Below are positions 50,597 to 59,797 of a stretch of DNA of 64,000 bases, piece by piece. The position numbers were made by a program, and so were the translations under genes. Below the pieces are notes generated by a model that did no database searches, was not told where the DNA came from, and was given only the letters and a program-made list of their open reading frames with translations. The stretch lies in contig NZ_CP030073.1 in NCBI RefSeq assembly GCF_003261055.1, positions 3,658,001 to 3,722,000 on the forward strand, read 5' to 3'. Each line of letters begins with the position of its first letter. Positions within the stretch are counted from its first letter, which is position 1. The DNA is from Streptomyces cadmiisoli (GTDB lineage: Bacteria > Actinomycetota > Actinomycetes > Streptomycetales > Streptomycetaceae).

Positions 50597-51073
50597 ATGG
50601 CTGGCATGACCACCAGGAAGAACGTCGTCGTGGAGCGGCGTATCGCCGCCGGCCGGCTGCCGGTGTGGGAAGCCCTGACCGACCTCGGGGACATGGAGCG
50701 CGTGCTCAGCGGCGTCACGAAGATCGAGGTCCTCACCGAAGGGGCCTTCGGCGTCGGCACGCGGTGGCGCGAGACGCGCCGGATGTTCGGCCAGGAGGCC
50801 ACCGAGGAGCTGTGGGTGACCGCCTGCGAACCGCCCGAGCGCTATGTGGTGGAGGCCGAATCGCACGGCTCGCACTACGTCTCGGAGTGGCAGTTGCGCG
50901 CGGACGGCCCGCTGACGACCACGGTGCGGATGACCTTCGGCGCCTCGCCGACCCGTGCTTCCACGGGGCTGCTCGCCAGGATCATGGGCGGGGTGGGCGC
51001 GCGGGCGGTGCGGAAGGCGATCGTGAAGGACCTCGACGACCTGGCCGCGGCGGTGGAGGGCCGCAGCGGCTGA
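50597..51073 (+). CDS. SRPBCC (polyketide cyclase-like) protein
   Basis: A 158-aa START-fold protein (VVVERRIAAGRLPVWEALTD, VGTRWRETRRMFGQEATEEL, RYVVEAESHGSHYVSEWQLR). It belongs to the SRPBCC superfamily binding hydrophobic ligands; many Streptomyces copies are of unknown role. The start is at 50597 or 50606 (MTTRK). It is convergent with the glyoxalase-fold gene. Confidence 0.75.
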   Translation: MAGMTTRKNVVVERRIAAGRLPVWEALTDLGDMERVLSGVTKIEVLTEGAFGVGTRWRETRRMFGQEATEELWVTACEPPERYVVEAESHGSHYVSEWQLRADGPLTTTVRMTFGASPTRASTGLLARIMGGVGARAVRKAIVKDLDDLAAAVEGRSG

Positions 51074-51150
51074 GGCCGGCCGGGGGTCCGCCCGCCCCGT
51101 GCGGTCCCCGGCCCGCCCGCCCGGCCGACGCCCCTGAGCGGTGCCGCCGC

Positions 51151-51534
51151 TCAGCCCCCGGTCCCGTACGGCCGCGTGATGATCTCCAGGTTGTGGCCGT
51201 TCGGATCGTCGAAGTAGGTGCCCCGGCCGCCGTCGTTGTGGTTGATCTCGCCGGGGCGGCGGTGGTGGGGGTCCGCCCAGAAGGTCAGGCCGGAGCGCTG
51301 GATGCGGGCGAAGATCGTGTCGAAGTCCGCCTCGGAGACCAGGAAGGCGTAGTGCTGGGGCGTGATGTCGCCGTCGGTCTCCATGTAGTCGAGCGTCACG
51401 CCGTTCGGCAGCTCGACCGGGGTGAAGGGGCCGAAGGGGTCGCTCACGTCCAGGCCGAGCAGCTCGGCGAGGAATCGTGCCGAGGCTTCCTTGTCATGGG
51501 CGGCGACGATGGTGTGGTTCAGCTCGATCGTCAT
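51151..51534 (-). CDS. glyoxalase/bleomycin-resistance (VOC) protein
   Basis: A 127-aa vicinal-oxygen-chelate protein with two beta-alpha-beta-beta-beta modules. Metal-ligand-type residues appear at the start (LNHTIVAAHDKEASARFLAE) and near the end (TYFDDPNGHNLEII, with the family PNGH-x-LE). It may be a dioxygenase-like enzyme or a resistance protein; the substrate is unknown. Confidence 0.82.
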   Translation of the reverse strand: MTIELNHTIVAAHDKEASARFLAELLGLDVSDPFGPFTPVELPNGVTLDYMETDGDITPQHYAFLVSEADFDTIFARIQRSGLTFWADPHHRRPGEINHNDGGRGTYFDDPNGHNLEIITRPYGTGG

Positions 51535-51685
51535 GGAGTGGCCTCCTGCGCGTCGCGGAACTCACGAGCGGACACTTCCACGCTAGCGCCGCCCGCCGTC
51601 ACCCACCCGGACGGTTTCGGTCCGTACCGAGCCCCTCACGCACCCGGTTCCGGCCGTACCGGAAGCCTTCCGCTTCCGCCCGTGC

Positions 51686-51724
51686 CCAGGGCCCCCGGCC
51701 GAAGGGGGAGGCCGGGGGCCCTGG
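51686..51724. terminator. strong hairpin terminator
   Basis: A 15-bp perfect stem (51686-51700 with 51710-51724) lies downstream of the minus-strand alcohol dehydrogenase stop, within the space before the VOC gene. Confidence 0.75.
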
Positions 51725-51744
51725 TGCATCGGCAGGAGCGGAGG

Positions 51745-52788
51745 TCAGATCGTCGAGGTGTCGATCACGAACCGGTAGCGGACGTCGCTCGCCAGCACCC
51801 GCTCGTAGGCCTCGTTGATCTGGTCCGCGCGGATCAGCTCGATCTCGGCGCCGAAGCCGTGCTCGGCGCAGAAGTCCAGCATCTCCTGCGTCTCGGCGAT
51901 CCCGCCGATCGCGGACCCGGCGAGGGTCTTGCGCCCGGAGATCAGCGAGAAGAGGTTGAGGGAGATGGGCTCCTCCGGGGCACCCACGTTCACCAGGGCG
52001 CCGTCGGACTTGAGCAGAGCGAGATACGCCGCGAGGTCCAGCGGGACCGAGACCGTCGAGACGATCAGGTCGAAGGTGCCGGCCAGCTCCTCGAAGGTCC
52101 TCGGGTCGCTGGTGGCGTAGTAGTGGTCCGCGCCCAGCTTGAGCCCGTCGTCCTTCTTGCGCAGCGACTGGGACAGGACCGTCACCTCGGCGCCGAGAGC
52201 GTGCGCGATCTTGACACCCATGTGCCCGAGGCCGCCCATGCCCAGGATCGCGACCTTCTTGCCGGGGCCGGCGTTCCAGTGCTTCAGCGGGGAGTACAGC
52301 GTGATGCCCGCGCACAGCAGCGGCGCGGCCTCGTCCAGGCCGAGCCCCTCGGGGATGCCCACGACGTAGTTCTCGTCGACGACGATCTTCTCGGCGTAGC
52401 CGCCGTAGGTGGGCTCACCGTTCTTGTCGAGGGCGTTGTACGTGCCGACCATGCCGCCGCCGGTGCAGTACTGCTCCTGTCCGGCCCGGCAGCTCTCGCA
52501 CTCACGGCAGGAGTCGACCATGCAGCCGACGCCCACCCGGTCGCCGACCGCGAAGCGGCTGACCGCCGGGCCGACCTCGGTGACGACGCCCGCGATCTCG
52601 TGGCCGGGCACCATCGGGAAGATGGCCTCACCCCAGCCCTCACGGGCCTGATGGATGTCGGAATGGCAGATTCCGGAGTACTTGACGTCGATCAGGACGT
52701 CATGCGCGCCGACCTCACGGCGCTCGATGGTGGTGCGCTCCAGCGGAGCCTTGGCGGCTGGTGCGGCATAGGCAGCGACAGTGGTCAT
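51745..52788 (-). CDS. zinc-dependent alcohol dehydrogenase (CAD/YahK-like)
   Basis: A 347-aa medium-chain dehydrogenase. Catalytic zinc ligands are in GICHSDIHQ near residue 42 and GHEIAGVV near 62. Structural zinc is bound by the four-Cys set [20 protein letters not shown] near 93-112. The NAD(P) Rossmann loop [11 protein letters not shown] is near 180. It is NADPH-type by similarity to cinnamyl alcohol dehydrogenase relatives that reduce aldehydes. The ATG at 52788 starts the conserved protein. It diverges from an XRE regulator, its probable controller. Confidence 0.88.
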   Translation of the reverse strand: MTTVAAYAAPAAKAPLERTTIERREVGAHDVLIDVKYSGICHSDIHQAREGWGEAIFPMVPGHEIAGVVTEVGPAVSRFAVGDRVGVGCMVDSCRECESCRAGQEQYCTGGGMVGTYNALDKNGEPTYGGYAEKIVVDENYVVGIPEGLGLDEAAPLLCAGITLYSPLKHWNAGPGKKVAILGMGGLGHMGVKIAHALGAEVTVLSQSLRKKDDGLKLGADHYYATSDPRTFEELAGTFDLIVSTVSVPLDLAAYLALLKSDGALVNVGAPEEPISLNLFSLISGRKTLAGSAIGGIAETQEMLDFCAEHGFGAEIELIRADQINEAYERVLASDVRYRFVIDTSTI

Positions 52789-52969
52789 GCCGGTGGGTCT
52801 CCTCGGAAGACGGTCCGTGCCCGGCTGTCTTCCGCCGGGCACGGCATCCAGCCTGCCGAGGTTGCGCGCGTCCACCCAGATCACGGCTTTGCGTACGCTC
52901 GCTGTGCCTACCACTGGCGGGGACAGGATGGTGTGCGTACGACCGGTGATACTGGGCCCATGGACGACC

Positions 52970-53890
52970 ATGCCGACGACACCGCGGGCGCCGGGCGTGA
53001 GCACCGGTGCGGCGCTGGACCGACGTGCCGAGCTGTGCGAGTTCCTGCGCAGCCGGCGGGCCCGGCTGAAGCCGCAGGACGTGGGGCTGCCGGTGTTCGG
53101 GCGGCACCGCCGGGTGCCGGGGCTGCGCCGGGAGGAGCTGGCGCAGCTGGCCGGGGTGTCCGTGGCGTACTACACGCGTCTGGAACAGGGCAACGGGCGC
53201 AACGTCTCGGCGGAGGTGCTGGACGCCATCGCGCGGGCATTGCGGCTGAGCGACGCGGAGCGCGCCCACCTCACGCACCTGGCCAGGCCGAAGCAGCACA
53301 AGAAGAAGCCGGCCGCGCGGGCCACGCAGGTCCGGCCGGCACTGCGGCAGCTGCTGGAGACGATGGACGGCGTCCCGGCGTACATCGTGGGACGCCGTTC
53401 GGACGTCCTGGCCTGGAACCGGATGGCGTCCGCCCTCTTCGGCGACTGGGGCGAGCTGCCGGAACGCGAGCGCAACTGGGCGCGGATGGTGTTCCTGAAG
53501 CCCGAGTACCAGGACCTGTTCGTGGAATGGGAGCAGAAGGCGGTCGACATCGTCTGCCAGCTGCGGATGGAGGCCGGCTGCCATCCGGACGATCCGCGGC
53601 TGGCGGCGCTGGTGGGCGAGCTGTCCGTCAAGAGCGAGGACTTCCGCCGGCTGTGGGCCACGCACGACGTCAAGGAGAAGACCCACGGAGTGAAGCGGAT
53701 GCACCATCCGCTGGTGGGTGACCTGGCGCTGTCGTACGAGACGTTCCGCCTGATCGGCGACCCGGAACAGATACTCGTCACGTATCACCCCGAGCCCGGC
53801 TCGTCCTCGGAGCAGGGGCTGCGGCTGCTGGCGAGCTGGGGCGCGGACGCGACCCGGGCGGGCGACGCCGCCTCGGCCCCGCCCGCCTGA
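52970..53890 (+). CDS. XRE-family regulator with MmyB-like ligand domain
   Basis: About 306 aa. The helix-turn-helix is at about residues 25-100 ([60 protein letters not shown]). The C-terminal domain (about 125-290: [40 protein letters not shown]) is the MmyB-like putative ligand-binding fold. In Streptomyces these usually regulate a divergent short-chain or zinc dehydrogenase, as here. The ATG at 52970 or a GTG nine codons later could be the start. Confidence 0.85.
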   Translation: MPTTPRAPGVSTGAALDRRAELCEFLRSRRARLKPQDVGLPVFGRHRRVPGLRREELAQLAGVSVAYYTRLEQGNGRNVSAEVLDAIARALRLSDAERAHLTHLARPKQHKKKPAARATQVRPALRQLLETMDGVPAYIVGRRSDVLAWNRMASALFGDWGELPERERNWARMVFLKPEYQDLFVEWEQKAVDIVCQLRMEAGCHPDDPRLAALVGELSVKSEDFRRLWATHDVKEKTHGVKRMHHPLVGDLALSYETFRLIGDPEQILVTYHPEPGSSSEQGLRLLASWGADATRAGDAASAPPA

Positions 53891-53916
53891 CACGGCCTGC
53901 CCGTGCCGGGCAGACG

Positions 53917-53953
53917 GAAAGCCCGCCGGAAGCCGAGCTTCCGACGGGCTTTC
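53917..53953. terminator. bidirectional hairpin terminator
   Basis: A 16-bp stem with one mismatch (53917-53932 with 53938-53953), 5-nt loop and flanking A/T, lies between the convergent regulator and protease genes. Confidence 0.8.
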
Positions 53954-53962
53954 GCCTTTACG

Positions 53963-56900
53963 TCACTTGCCGTAGTACGCGTTGTAGATCGAGATCGTCG
54001 ACTTGTTGTTCTGCTTGTCGGTGATCTTGGCGTGGAAGGAGATCGCCTTCCCCTTCGCCGGGTTCTTGAAGCTGATCTTGCCGTTCTTCACGGTGACCTT
54101 CTTCCAGGTCTGGCCGTAGTCGTACGACACGTACACCGCCAGCGACTTGAGGTTGGCGCCCTTGGCGGAGCCCTCGACGGTGACCGGGACGGTGGCCGTG
54201 CGGCCGGCCGTGACGCGGCTGTCCAGCGTGGTGTTCGCGTTGAAGCGGACGGTGGACGCCGGGAGCTTGGCCATGTCGGCGGTCGGCTTCTTCGAGCGGA
54301 ACGTCCAGCTCGCGTCGATCCGCGTGGACGCGGCCGCGACCTTGACGCTGCGCTTGACCGAGGTGGTCAGACGGTACTCGGCGTCGCCGGTCGGAACCGT
54401 GAACGCCTTGTCGCCGAAGAGGGGGTCGTCGTGCGTGCCGACCTTGGTCCCGTTGCGGTACAGGGTCGTGGCGACCGAGGTGAACAGCGACGAACCCGGG
54501 TGCTGCGAGCTGTCGGAGAACAGCGGCACGTAGCCGTAGATCTCGTTGCCCTGACGGAACAGACCGAACTCGGAGTTCAGATGCGGGCCGAAGACCGCTC
54601 TGTTGAAGGTCTTCGCGTACGACTTGCCCGCCTTGAACAGCTGCGGTTCGCCGAGCGTGTAGTACGCCTCCGACAGCGGGTAGCCCTCCGGGTCCTTGCC
54701 GCCGTACTGCTCGAAGTCGAAGGACCACTTGACCGCGTCGCCCGTCGACACGTGCAGCGTGCGGGTGCCGGGCAGCTTCTGCTCCACGGGGCTGCCGAAG
54801 ACGACGTCCTCGGGGAAGTAGCCGAGCGGCGTGACCCCTCCGGTCTTGCCGGAGGCGGCGGCGCCGAGGCCGGTCCTCACCGTGGCGAGTTCGCTCTGCT
54901 TGAAGTGGCGGACCTTGTCGCCCTGGATCTTCTTGACCGTGGCGGTGGTGGCCACGTCGTACTCCGTGGCACCGCCCTTGGTCCACTGCCCGCTCCAGGT
55001 CTGGCTGAGACCGCTCGCGATCTCCCCGCCCAGGTGAGCCATGCGCAGGTCGGCGAAGGACCCGGCGCCGAATCCGAAGCCGATGCCCGCGGTGTCGTAG
55101 ATGTAGCTGATCATCGCGGAGTGGGGCTTGGCGGAGGCGTCGGGCACCCGGATGTCGGCCGCCTCGGTCTTACGGGCGTCGATCGTCACGGAGGTGTTCT
55201 TGGTGACGGTCAGCCGGGGCTGGACCAGCCAGTCGAGGCCGCCCTCCAGGGTCACGAAGTCCTTGGCGATCCAGGCGTCCAGGAGGTACGTGCCCTTGGG
55301 GATCCGCAGCGTGGTGGTGCCGGACTCGGTGATCGGGACCTGGAAGCCGCGGCCCTCGACCGCGCCGGTGTAGCCGAGCAGCGCCGTGTTGTAGTCGTCG
55401 GTCGGCTGCCCGTCACGGCCGATGTGCTTGACCGTGACGTCGTAGGACTCGACCTCGCGCTGCACCGCGGCGGCCGTACGGACGCTCTGCCCGCCGCCCG
55501 TCGCCGTCACGTACGCGGAGTAGGCACCGTCGAGGGTGCCGCCCAGCCTGGTGTCGACGGTCAGGTCGACGGAGGCCTTGCCGCCGGCCGGGACGGTCAC
55601 CTCGGCCGCGCCGAGCTTGAAGAAGCCCGCCGGGGCGGGCCGGCCCTTGGGGTCGGTGGCGGTCGCGCTCAGGTCGAGCGTGACATCGGTCGTACCGAGG
55701 TTGCGGTACGTCAGCTCCTTGGTGACCGGGGTGTCGTCCGTGTGCGGCCACTGCTGGACGCCGAAGCTCACCGAGACCGGGTCGGCGAACACCGTCTGCT
55801 TGACGGCCTTGTCGACCTGGATCCGGCCCGAGCCCTGCTGGAACGGCGTGTAGGCGCCGGCCTTCGTGGACGCGGTGAGCACGCCCTTGATCTCGGCGTA
55901 CGTCCAGTCCGGGTGCTGCTGCTTGAGGATCGCGGCGGCGCCCGCCACGTGCGGGGTCGCCATCGACGTACCCGAGATGGTCAGGTAGCCGGCCGGACTC
56001 TCGCCGACCTCCTGCTCGATGACGCTGCCCTTGGCCGAGGCCGCCGTGATGTCCACGCCCGGACCGGTGACGTCCGGCTTGACCGCGCCGTCGCCGACCC
56101 GCGGGCCGGTGCTGGAGAAGCCCGCCAGCTGGTCCTTGTCGTCCACGGCGCCGACGGTGAGCGCGGCGTCCGCCGAGCCCGGCGAACCGACCGACTCCGG
56201 ACCGGAGTTGCCGGCCGCGACGGCGAACAGGATGCCCTTCTCGGCGGACAGCCGGTTGACGGCCGCCTCCAGCGGGTCGACCTCCGGCGAGTCCGGACCG
56301 CCGAGGCTCAGGTTGACGACGTCGGCGCCCTGCTCGGCCGCCCACTCCATACCGGCGAGGATGCCGGAGTCGTCGCCGAAGCCGTTGTCGTCGAGGACCT
56401 TGCCGTTGAGGATCTCGGCACCGGGCGCGACGCCCTTGAACTTGCCGCCGGACTTCGCGCCCGTGCCGGCCGCGATGGACGCGACGTGCGTGCCGTGGCC
56501 GTACTTGTCGGTGGCGTCGGCGGCGGCGGTGAAGTTCTTCGACGCCGTCACCTGGGACTTGAGGTCCGCGTGGGTCGCGTCCACACCGGTGTCGAGGACG
56601 GCGATCTTCACGCCCTTGCCGTCGTACCCGGCGGCCCATGCCTTGGGGGCGCCGATCTGGGCGACGGACTTGTCGAGGGTGACCTTGCGGACGCCGTCGA
56701 GCCAGACGTGCGCGATGCCGGCGACGGTGCGGCCACCGTCGGTGACCGCGTCCCACAGCTCGGGAGTGTCCTCGTGCGCGGTCTGCACCGCGTCCGCGTT
56801 GAGGGTCTCCAGGCTCTGGCGGAGGGTGCCGGCGTCCCGGACGTCGGCCTTCGCCGCGCTCGCGGCGCCCCGGTAGCCGACGATGACCTTCAGGCCGTTC

Positions 56901-57271
56901 TTCTGGGCCTTGCGGGTCGCGGACTTGTTCAACTCGGTGATGTCGAACAGCCGCTGGTCCAGCTTGCCGGTGGCGACGAGACGGGCCGCGTCCGCGGGTA
57001 TGACGAGGGTGTGCCCGTCGGCCTTGCGGATCTGTACGGGTATGTGCTCGCGGCCCTCGGCCCGATCCAGGCCGACGACCCGCCCCTTGGCGTCCACGGT
57101 GACCCGGTCGCCGGTGATCAGGGTGATGCGGTGGTGCGACTTGAGGTTCGCAGCGCCGGTCACACGCTGCTCCGGCTTCGCCGACGCCGGGCTGGTCAGT
57201 CCCGCGGCGAGGGCGACGGCGGCCGCAGTGGCGACCGCGGCGGCACCGGCTCTCTTCACTTGTCTGCGCAA
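53963..57271 (-). CDS. secreted subtilisin-like S8 serine protease
   Basis: A 1102-aa protein. A Sec signal peptide (residues 1-31, basic start then AAAVATAAAVALAAGLT and cleavage after SPASA) is followed by a propeptide to about 200. The catalytic triad is D227 (AVLDTGVD), H259 (GHGTHVA) and S436 (GTSMATPHVAG), with oxyanion Asn in AAGNSG near 355. About 550 residues of beta-rich C-terminal domains follow, giving the long Streptomyces type. It acts outside the cell. The TTG start at 57271 is preceded by GGGGGAG; a GTG four codons later would be an alternative with a poorer spacing. Confidence 0.9.
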   Translation of the reverse strand: MRRQVKRAGAAAVATAAAVALAAGLTSPASAKPEQRVTGAANLKSHHRITLITGDRVTVDAKGRVVGLDRAEGREHIPVQIRKADGHTLVIPADAARLVATGKLDQRLFDITELNKSATRKAQKNGLKVIVGYRGAASAAKADVRDAGTLRQSLETLNADAVQTAHEDTPELWDAVTDGGRTVAGIAHVWLDGVRKVTLDKSVAQIGAPKAWAAGYDGKGVKIAVLDTGVDATHADLKSQVTASKNFTAAADATDKYGHGTHVASIAAGTGAKSGGKFKGVAPGAEILNGKVLDDNGFGDDSGILAGMEWAAEQGADVVNLSLGGPDSPEVDPLEAAVNRLSAEKGILFAVAAGNSGPESVGSPGSADAALTVGAVDDKDQLAGFSSTGPRVGDGAVKPDVTGPGVDITAASAKGSVIEQEVGESPAGYLTISGTSMATPHVAGAAAILKQQHPDWTYAEIKGVLTASTKAGAYTPFQQGSGRIQVDKAVKQTVFADPVSVSFGVQQWPHTDDTPVTKELTYRNLGTTDVTLDLSATATDPKGRPAPAGFFKLGAAEVTVPAGGKASVDLTVDTRLGGTLDGAYSAYVTATGGGQSVRTAAAVQREVESYDVTVKHIGRDGQPTDDYNTALLGYTGAVEGRGFQVPITESGTTTLRIPKGTYLLDAWIAKDFVTLEGGLDWLVQPRLTVTKNTSVTIDARKTEAADIRVPDASAKPHSAMISYIYDTAGIGFGFGAGSFADLRMAHLGGEIASGLSQTWSGQWTKGGATEYDVATTATVKKIQGDKVRHFKQSELATVRTGLGAAASGKTGGVTPLGYFPEDVVFGSPVEQKLPGTRTLHVSTGDAVKWSFDFEQYGGKDPEGYPLSEAYYTLGEPQLFKAGKSYAKTFNRAVFGPHLNSEFGLFRQGNEIYGYVPLFSDSSQHPGSSLFTSVATTLYRNGTKVGTHDDPLFGDKAFTVPTGDAEYRLTTSVKRSVKVAAASTRIDASWTFRSKKPTADMAKLPASTVRFNANTTLDSRVTAGRTATVPVTVEGSAKGANLKSLAVYVSYDYGQTWKKVTVKNGKISFKNPAKGKAISFHAKITDKQNNKSTISIYNAYYGK

Positions 57272-57455
57272 AACTCCCCCTGGAGTGGTGGAACCGGGCG
57301 AATTCCCCGTTCACCCGGCCGGGGGGCATCCCGCACACCTGCGCGTGCACCCCCCGGAATCTCGCAGTATGCCGGGGGGTGATCACCCACCTCAAGGGAG
57401 GTCTCTGTCACGAGTTCGCTATAGACCGCCCCCGGTCGGGGCCGGTCGAGCCCGG

Positions 57456-58148
57456 TCAGGACCGTTCGGTCGCCGCGTTCTCCTTCACGCTGATCCGGCC
57501 CTTGCGGATCGTCGCCAGCCGGGGGGCCTTGCGGGCGATGGCGGAGTCATGGGTGACCATGACGAAGGTCAGCCCGAGCTCCTTCCACATGCGTTCCAGC
57601 ACCTCCATGATCTCGTCGCGCATCGACTCGTCGAGGTTTCCGGTGGGTTCGTCGGCGAGCAGCACCTTCGGCTGCTTCACCAGGGCCCGCGCGATCGCCA
57701 CGCGTTGCTGCTGACCGCCGGACATCTCCCCGGGCAGATGTCCGAGCCGTTCACCGAGTCCGACCGACTTCAGCGCCTCCGCGGCCCTTTCGCGCCGCTC
57801 CTTTCCCTTCAGGCCGAGCGGCACGAGGGCGGTCTCCACGTTCTCCTGGGCGGTGAGCGTCGGGATCAGGTTGAAGCTCTGGAAGACGAAGCCGATGTTC
57901 TCGCTGCGCACCCTGGTGAGCCTGGCCTCGGGCAGCCGGGCCAGATCGGTGCCGTCGAGGACGACCTCACCGGAGGTCGGCCGGTCCAGGCCGCCGAGCA
58001 TCTGCAGCAGCGTGGACTTGCCACCGCCGGTGGGTCCTTGGATGACCAGGCGGTCGCCGTCGGCGATGGTCAGATCGATGCCGTCGAGGGCGTGGACGGT
58101 TTCCTTGCCGCGCGTGTAGCGCTTGGTGACGGCCTTGAGTTCGTACAT
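57456..58148 (-). CDS. ABC transporter ATPase (MacB/LolD-type)
   Basis: A 230-aa ATPase. Walker A is GPTGGGKSTL near residue 39, the signature is MSGGQQQRVAIARAL near 143, Walker B is VLLADEPTGNLD near 166 and the switch is MVTHD near 200. The LolD/MacB subclass pairs with FtsX-like permeases that work on substrates in the membrane or periplasm. The permease gene lies 49 bp upstream. The ATG at 58148 begins the family N-terminus (MYELKAVTKRYTRG). Confidence 0.9.
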   Translation of the reverse strand: MYELKAVTKRYTRGKETVHALDGIDLTIADGDRLVIQGPTGGGKSTLLQMLGGLDRPTSGEVVLDGTDLARLPEARLTRVRSENIGFVFQSFNLIPTLTAQENVETALVPLGLKGKERRERAAEALKSVGLGERLGHLPGEMSGGQQQRVAIARALVKQPKVLLADEPTGNLDESMRDEIMEVLERMWKELGLTFVMVTHDSAIARKAPRLATIRKGRISVKENAATERS

Positions 58149-58197
58149 GGCTGGCAACTCCTGGAAAAAAGGTGGGGGTGGGACGGTCGGGTCTCGG

Positions 58198-59664
58198 TCA
58201 CTCGACCCGGCGCAGCGCGTCGGCCGGCCGCAGCCGCGACGCCCGCCATCCACCGAACGCACCCGCGACCAGGCCGCCGGTGACCGCGAGACCGACCGCG
58301 AGGACGATCGTGGTGACGCTGACCGGCGCGGTGAGCGCGACGTCGAGGGTGCGGGAGGCCGCCTCACGCGCGGGCCCGCCGGCGAAGCCGCCGCCCCCCG
58401 GGCCGCCGCCCATGCCGCCCATGCCGCCGCCCCCGCCGCCGAGTTCGGCCTCCAGGGTCGGGCTGACCGCGGTCACGGCGTACGCGCCCGCCAGTCCGAT
58501 CGCGATGCCCAGCGCTCCGCCCAGCAGACCGTGCACGACGGCCTCGCCGACCACCTGCCGGGTCACCCGCCCCGACCGCCAGCCCAGCGCCTTGAGCGTG
58601 CCGAACTCCCGCACCCGCCGCGACACCGCCGACGACGTCAGCAGCCCGGCGACCAGGAACGCCGCCACCAGCACCACGATCGACAGCCACTTGCCGACGG
58701 TGGTGGCGAGGTCGGACGCGGTGGACAGGGAGCCGGAGACGGTGTCCGCGAGGTCGGCGGAGGTGGTCACGGTCGTGCCGGAGATGTTCTTCTGGATGGC
58801 CGACTTGACGCCGTCGATGCGCTGCGAGTCGGTGGCCTGGACATAGATCGTGGTGATCTTGCCCTTGGAGTCGCTGAGGGTCTGGGCCTGCTTCAGCGGG
58901 ATGTAGAGGTTGGCCGCCGCGTCGCCGCTCTCCGGCGTGGCGATACCGATGACCTCGTACTTGACGCCCTTGACGGTGACGGTGTCGCCGACGGCGAGCT
59001 TCTTCTCCTTGGCGTAGGCCGCGTCGGCGACGACGACCTCGGCGTCGGTCTCCGACGACTTGAAGGTGCGGCCGCTGGTGATCTTCGAGGAGGTCAGCGG
59101 GCCGAGTGCGGGCTCGGTGACGTCGGTGCCGTAGACGGAGTAGCTGTTGACGTCGAAGTCGGCGCCGCCGCCCTCGACCCGGCCCTCCGGCTGACCGTTG
59201 CCGCCGCCGGGGCCGCCGGGCATCGCGCCGCCGTCCTGCTGGAACCGGCCGCGGGTGAACTCTCCGCTGACCTTGACGACCTGGAGGCTCAGCCCGCCCA
59301 CCGCGTCGGACACGCCGTCCTGCGCGGCGACCTTGCCCACGGTCGAGTCGGCCAGGGTCTCGAAGCCCTGGACCATGACCTGGTCGTTGCTCTGCTCGTC
59401 GTCGGATTCGCTGTCCCGCGCGTCGAACCGGAAGCGGGGCCCCTGCCGCGCGCCGTCCTCCTCGGCGGCACGGGCCTTGGTGACGGTCATGTCGGTGCCG
59501 AGCCCGTACAGGGACTCCAGGACCTTGTCCTGGGCCTTGCCCATGCCGGACGACACGGAGGTGACCACGATGACGAGCGCGATGCCCAGCGCGAGTCCGG
59601 AGGCGACGACGACGGCCGCCTTTCTGCGGCGGCGCAGCTCGCGCCTCAGGTAGGTGAAGAACAT
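58198..59664 (-). CDS. ABC transporter permease (FtsX/MacB-like)
   Basis: A 488-aa permease. One N-terminal helix (about residues 10-35) precedes a large extracytoplasmic domain (about 45-300, including IGIATPESGDAAANLYIPLK), then three C-terminal helices (LSIVVLVAAFLVAGLLTSSA, LGIAIGLAGAYAVTAV, VTTIVLAVGLAVTGGLVAGA). A short Gly/Met-rich loop (GGGGGMGGMGGGPGGGG) lies between the last two helices. It pairs with the ATPase gene just downstream. The ATG at 59664 starts MFFTYLRREL. Confidence 0.88.
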   Translation of the reverse strand: MFFTYLRRELRRRRKAAVVVASGLALGIALVIVVTSVSSGMGKAQDKVLESLYGLGTDMTVTKARAAEEDGARQGPRFRFDARDSESDDEQSNDQVMVQGFETLADSTVGKVAAQDGVSDAVGGLSLQVVKVSGEFTRGRFQQDGGAMPGGPGGGNGQPEGRVEGGGADFDVNSYSVYGTDVTEPALGPLTSSKITSGRTFKSSETDAEVVVADAAYAKEKKLAVGDTVTVKGVKYEVIGIATPESGDAAANLYIPLKQAQTLSDSKGKITTIYVQATDSQRIDGVKSAIQKNISGTTVTTSADLADTVSGSLSTASDLATTVGKWLSIVVLVAAFLVAGLLTSSAVSRRVREFGTLKALGWRSGRVTRQVVGEAVVHGLLGGALGIAIGLAGAYAVTAVSPTLEAELGGGGGGMGGMGGGPGGGGFAGGPAREAASRTLDVALTAPVSVTTIVLAVGLAVTGGLVAGAFGGWRASRLRPADALRRVE

Positions 59665-59751
59665 GCGCCGCAAGTTATGGAGGCACCGTGATGACGGCAT
59701 AAGGCCGCCATAAGAGAAGGATGAGAAGGTCGGGCCGGGGCCCGGAAAGCA

Positions 59752-59779
59752 CGAATGCCGCCCCGGGAGGCGGCATTCG
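59752..59779. terminator. hairpin terminator
   Basis: An 11-bp perfect stem (CGAATGCCGCC with GGCGGCATTCG) lies just downstream of the L,D-transpeptidase stop. Confidence 0.75.
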
Positions 59780-59797
59780 CGGTGCGTCGAGGGGGCG

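Noticed and set aside
53903..57382. An 1159-codon plus-strand frame opposite the S8 protease
   Set aside because: Antisense shadow caused by high third-position GC; the minus strand has the signal peptide and catalytic triad.
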